From: DASWJZ01 sp963761005
GTDB lineage: Bacteria > Pseudomonadota > Alphaproteobacteria > Rhizobiales > Afifellaceae
Assembly (NCBI GenBank): GCA_963761005.1
Contig: CAVXFK010000027.1
Coordinates: forward strand, 558,001 to 622,000
Length of the DNA stretch: 64,000 nucleotides
Direction of reading: 5' to 3'
Notes under the pieces: generated by a model
Told to the model about the DNA's origin: nothing
Seen by the model: only the letters and a program-made list of their open reading frames with translations
Database searches by the model: none
Shown here: positions 62,574 through 64,000 of the stretch, piece by piece
Numbering within the stretch: position 1 is the stretch's first letter
Layout: the number at the start of each line of letters is the position of its first letter
Translations under genes and position numbers: made by a program

Positions 62574-63238
62574 TGCCGGAGATCGCCGCTGAGCCATTCC
62601 CCTTCCGCTTCGACCCGGAGACGACCGCGCTCATCGTCATCGACATGCAACGCGACTTCATCGAGCCTGGCGGTTTCGGCGCGAGTCTCGGCAACGACGT
62701 CAGTCTGCTGCAGGCGATCGTGCCGACGGTCGCGCGGCTGATCGAAGGCTTTCGCGCCTCCGGCTTGCCGGTGATCCACACCAAGGAATGCCACCGCGCC
62801 GATCTCTCCGACTGCCCGCCGGCGAAGCGCGAGCGCGGCGCACCGACGCTCAGGATCGGCGATCCCGGCCCGATGGGCCGTGTCCTGATCGCCGGCGAGC
62901 CGGGGGCCGACATCGTCAAGGAGCTTCAGCCGGTGAACGGCGAGACCGTGATCGAGAAGCCGGGGAAGGGGAGCTTCTATCATACGCCGCTCGCCGACAT
63001 TCTCTCCGCGCTTGGCACGAAGAGCCTCGTCTTCGCGGGCGTCACGACCGAGGTCTGCGTGCAGACGACGATGCGCGAGGCGAACGACCGCGGCTTCGAG
63101 TGCCTGCTCGCCGAGGACGCAACGGAAAGCTATTTTCCGGAGTTCAAGGCGGCGACGCTTCAGATGATCCGTGCGCAGGGCGGGATCGTCGGCTGGACCG
63201 CCACGACGGACCAGGTGGTTGAGGCACTCCGTGGCTGA
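62573..63238 (+). CDS. second cysteine hydrolase, candidate triuret hydrolase
   Basis: A 221-residue isochorismatase-like hydrolase with triad Asp24 (ALIVIDMQRDF), Lys129 (VIEKPGKGSF) and Cys162 (GVTTEVCVQTTMREANDRG). It shares the superfamily core with the upstream BiuH but differs in the substrate-side blocks (EPGGFGASLGNDVSLL, CHRADLSDCPPAKRERGAPT, ATESYFPEFKAA). These resemble my memory of triuret hydrolase (TrtA) more than of BiuH. Triuret hydrolase yields carboxybiuret, which decarboxylates to biuret, the BiuH substrate. The start overlaps the ATPase stop (TGATG). Another ureide or ureidoacrylate-type substrate cannot be excluded. Confidence 0.75.
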   Translation: MPEIAAEPFPFRFDPETTALIVIDMQRDFIEPGGFGASLGNDVSLLQAIVPTVARLIEGFRASGLPVIHTKECHRADLSDCPPAKRERGAPTLRIGDPGPMGRVLIAGEPGADIVKELQPVNGETVIEKPGKGSFYHTPLADILSALGTKSLVFAGVTTEVCVQTTMREANDRGFECLLAEDATESYFPEFKAATLQMIRAQGGIVGWTATTDQVVEALRG

Positions 63239-63584
63239 TGCAAAGGCCTTGTCGAAGCTGCTTGACGGCGGATGGCGGGAGCTTCCGTTCGCGCCGTTTC
63301 GCGCAGGCGTCGATATGTGCAGGCTTGTGGACGGCGGCGCGGATGAGGCGAGCGTCGCCGTGCTCCGCTACCGCCCCGGTGCATCGGTGCCGCTTCATCT
63401 CCATCACGGACTTGAAACCGTGCTCGTGCTCGAAGGCTCGCAAAGCGACGAGCGCGGCTGCTATCGATCCGGCGATGTTGTTTTCAATCCGGCCGGCACG
63501 ACCCACTCGGTCTGGTCGGAAGACGGATGCGTGGTGCTGATTCAATGGGAGCGGCCGGTCGAGATTCTGGACGAAGACGGATAG
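63231..63584 (+). CDS. small cupin-domain protein (ChrR-like)
   Basis: A 117-residue single cupin from GTG 63231, overlapping the preceding stop by 8 bp. The metal-site blocks are PGASVPLHLHHGLETVLVLE (two His and a Glu) and FNPAGTTHSV (third His). It could be a metal-dependent hydrolase or isomerase, a ligand sensor, or a structural partner. Its fixed place between a cysteine hydrolase and allophanate hydrolase suggests a role in the same pathway, but no function is established. Confidence 0.8.
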   Translation: MADAKALSKLLDGGWRELPFAPFRAGVDMCRLVDGGADEASVAVLRYRPGASVPLHLHHGLETVLVLEGSQSDERGCYRSGDVVFNPAGTTHSVWSEDGCVVLIQWERPVEILDEDG

Positions 63585-63600
63585 GGAGTGGAACGACCGG

Positions 63601-64000
63601 ATGAAAGCGCTTGAGGACCTGCCCTTCACCATTCCTCAGCTTCACGCAGCCTATCGCGAAGGGCTTTCGCCTGCGGAGGTCGCGGCGGAAGTGCTCAGGC
63701 GAACAGAGCGCGCCGGCGATCCGGGCATCTTCATCTCGCTTGCTTCCGCGAAGACACTGAGGGCCGAGGCGGACGCGCTCGGCGCGTTCGATCCGAAGGC
63801 AAAGCCGCTTTTCGGGATTCCGATCGCGATCAAGGACAATATCGACGTTGCCGGCATGCCCACGACCGCGGCGTGCCCAGACTATTCCTATACGCCGAAG
63901 GAGGATGCGGAAGCCGTGGCGCGGCTCCGCCAGGCGGGTGCGCTGATCGTCGGCAAGACCAATCTCGACCAGTTCGCGACCGGGCTCGTCGGCGTGCGCA
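63601..64000 (+). CDS. atzF: allophanate hydrolase (AtzF-type amidase), N-terminal part
   Basis: 133 codons before the window ends. The reading FGIPIAIKDNIDVAGMPTTA, with catalytic Lys78, then ACPDYSYTPKEDAEAVARLR and GKTNLDQFATGLVGVR, match the amidase-signature allophanate hydrolases. The phrase NLDQFATGLVG is particularly typical of AtzF/DUR1,2. It hydrolyses allophanate to CO2 and two ammonia. The Ser-cisSer-Lys triad cannot be completed here, since the serines lie downstream. The start ATG 63601 is 16 bp after the cupin gene. Confidence 0.88.
   Translation, partial: MKALEDLPFTIPQLHAAYREGLSPAEVAAEVLRRTERAGDPGIFISLASAKTLRAEADALGAFDPKAKPLFGIPIAIKDNIDVAGMPTTAACPDYSYTPKEDAEAVARLRQAGALIVGKTNLDQFATGLVGVR

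Overview
The window looks like a chromosomal segment of a high-GC alphaproteobacterium, most likely Hyphomicrobiales (Rhizobiales). The reasons are the gene orders ruvC-ruvA-ruvB, ybgC-tolQ-tolR-tolA-tolB-pal-cpoB-tilS-ftsH-glmM and serC-serA-purA-rpoH-rluD, a DUF2852-type gene, a 6S RNA directly upstream of the 5-formyl-THF cyclo-ligase gene, and a serC leader RNA. No taxonomic marker such as 16S rRNA is present, so no genus is proposed.

Layout. 0-9 kb: start of yebC, a membrane acyltransferase, a GFA protein, a YmdB-like phosphodiesterase, fthC, 6S RNA, an MscS channel, a PrpE-type acyl-CoA synthetase and an FAD oxidoreductase. 9-12 kb: an accessory patch with a low-GC, frameshifted AIPR (abortive infection) gene and a dead IS5-family element with recognisable ends. 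12-23.7 kb: pyruvate-kinase-like protein, SDR, peroxiredoxin, Kup potassium transporter, a KdpD-like kinase without its N-terminal sensor domains, KdpE, a VOC protein, a lone contractile-tail tube protein and a WYL regulator. Two identical palindromes lie upstream of the VOC and WYL genes. 23.8-38.5 kb: core genes (ruvCAB, Tol-Pal, tilS, ftsH, glmM). 38.7-50.2 kb: outer membrane protein, serC-serA, a hicBA toxin-antitoxin pair, purA, transporters, rpoH, rluD, tRNA-Glu. 50.25-53.58 kb: a small region bounded by a repeat of the tRNA-Glu 3' end, with a TadG-like protein, a broken SRAP gene and a diguanylate cyclase. 53.8-56.7 kb: acyl-CoA synthetase and an exported, probably outer-membrane, protein.

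57.0-64.0 kb (runs off the edge): the most interesting unit. A BMP-family ABC transporter (binding protein, two permeases, ATPase) is interleaved with two cysteine hydrolases, a cupin and the start of an allophanate hydrolase. The first hydrolase carries the Asp/Lys/Cys triad and flanking motifs of biuret hydrolase. A correctly spaced sigma-54 (-24/-12) promoter precedes the operon. Together this reads as a nitrogen-regulated uptake and degradation route for biuret or triuret, or related ureides, through allophanate to ammonia and CO2.

A caution on data quality: ftsH, an omp gene, purA, one permease, rpoH, rluD, two EamA transporters and a small membrane-protein gene carry single-base frameshifts, very dense between about 44.2 and 49.8 kb. 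Essential genes are affected, so most of these are probably consensus errors rather than real pseudogenes. The AIPR and IS5 frameshifts may be real or may be the same artefact.
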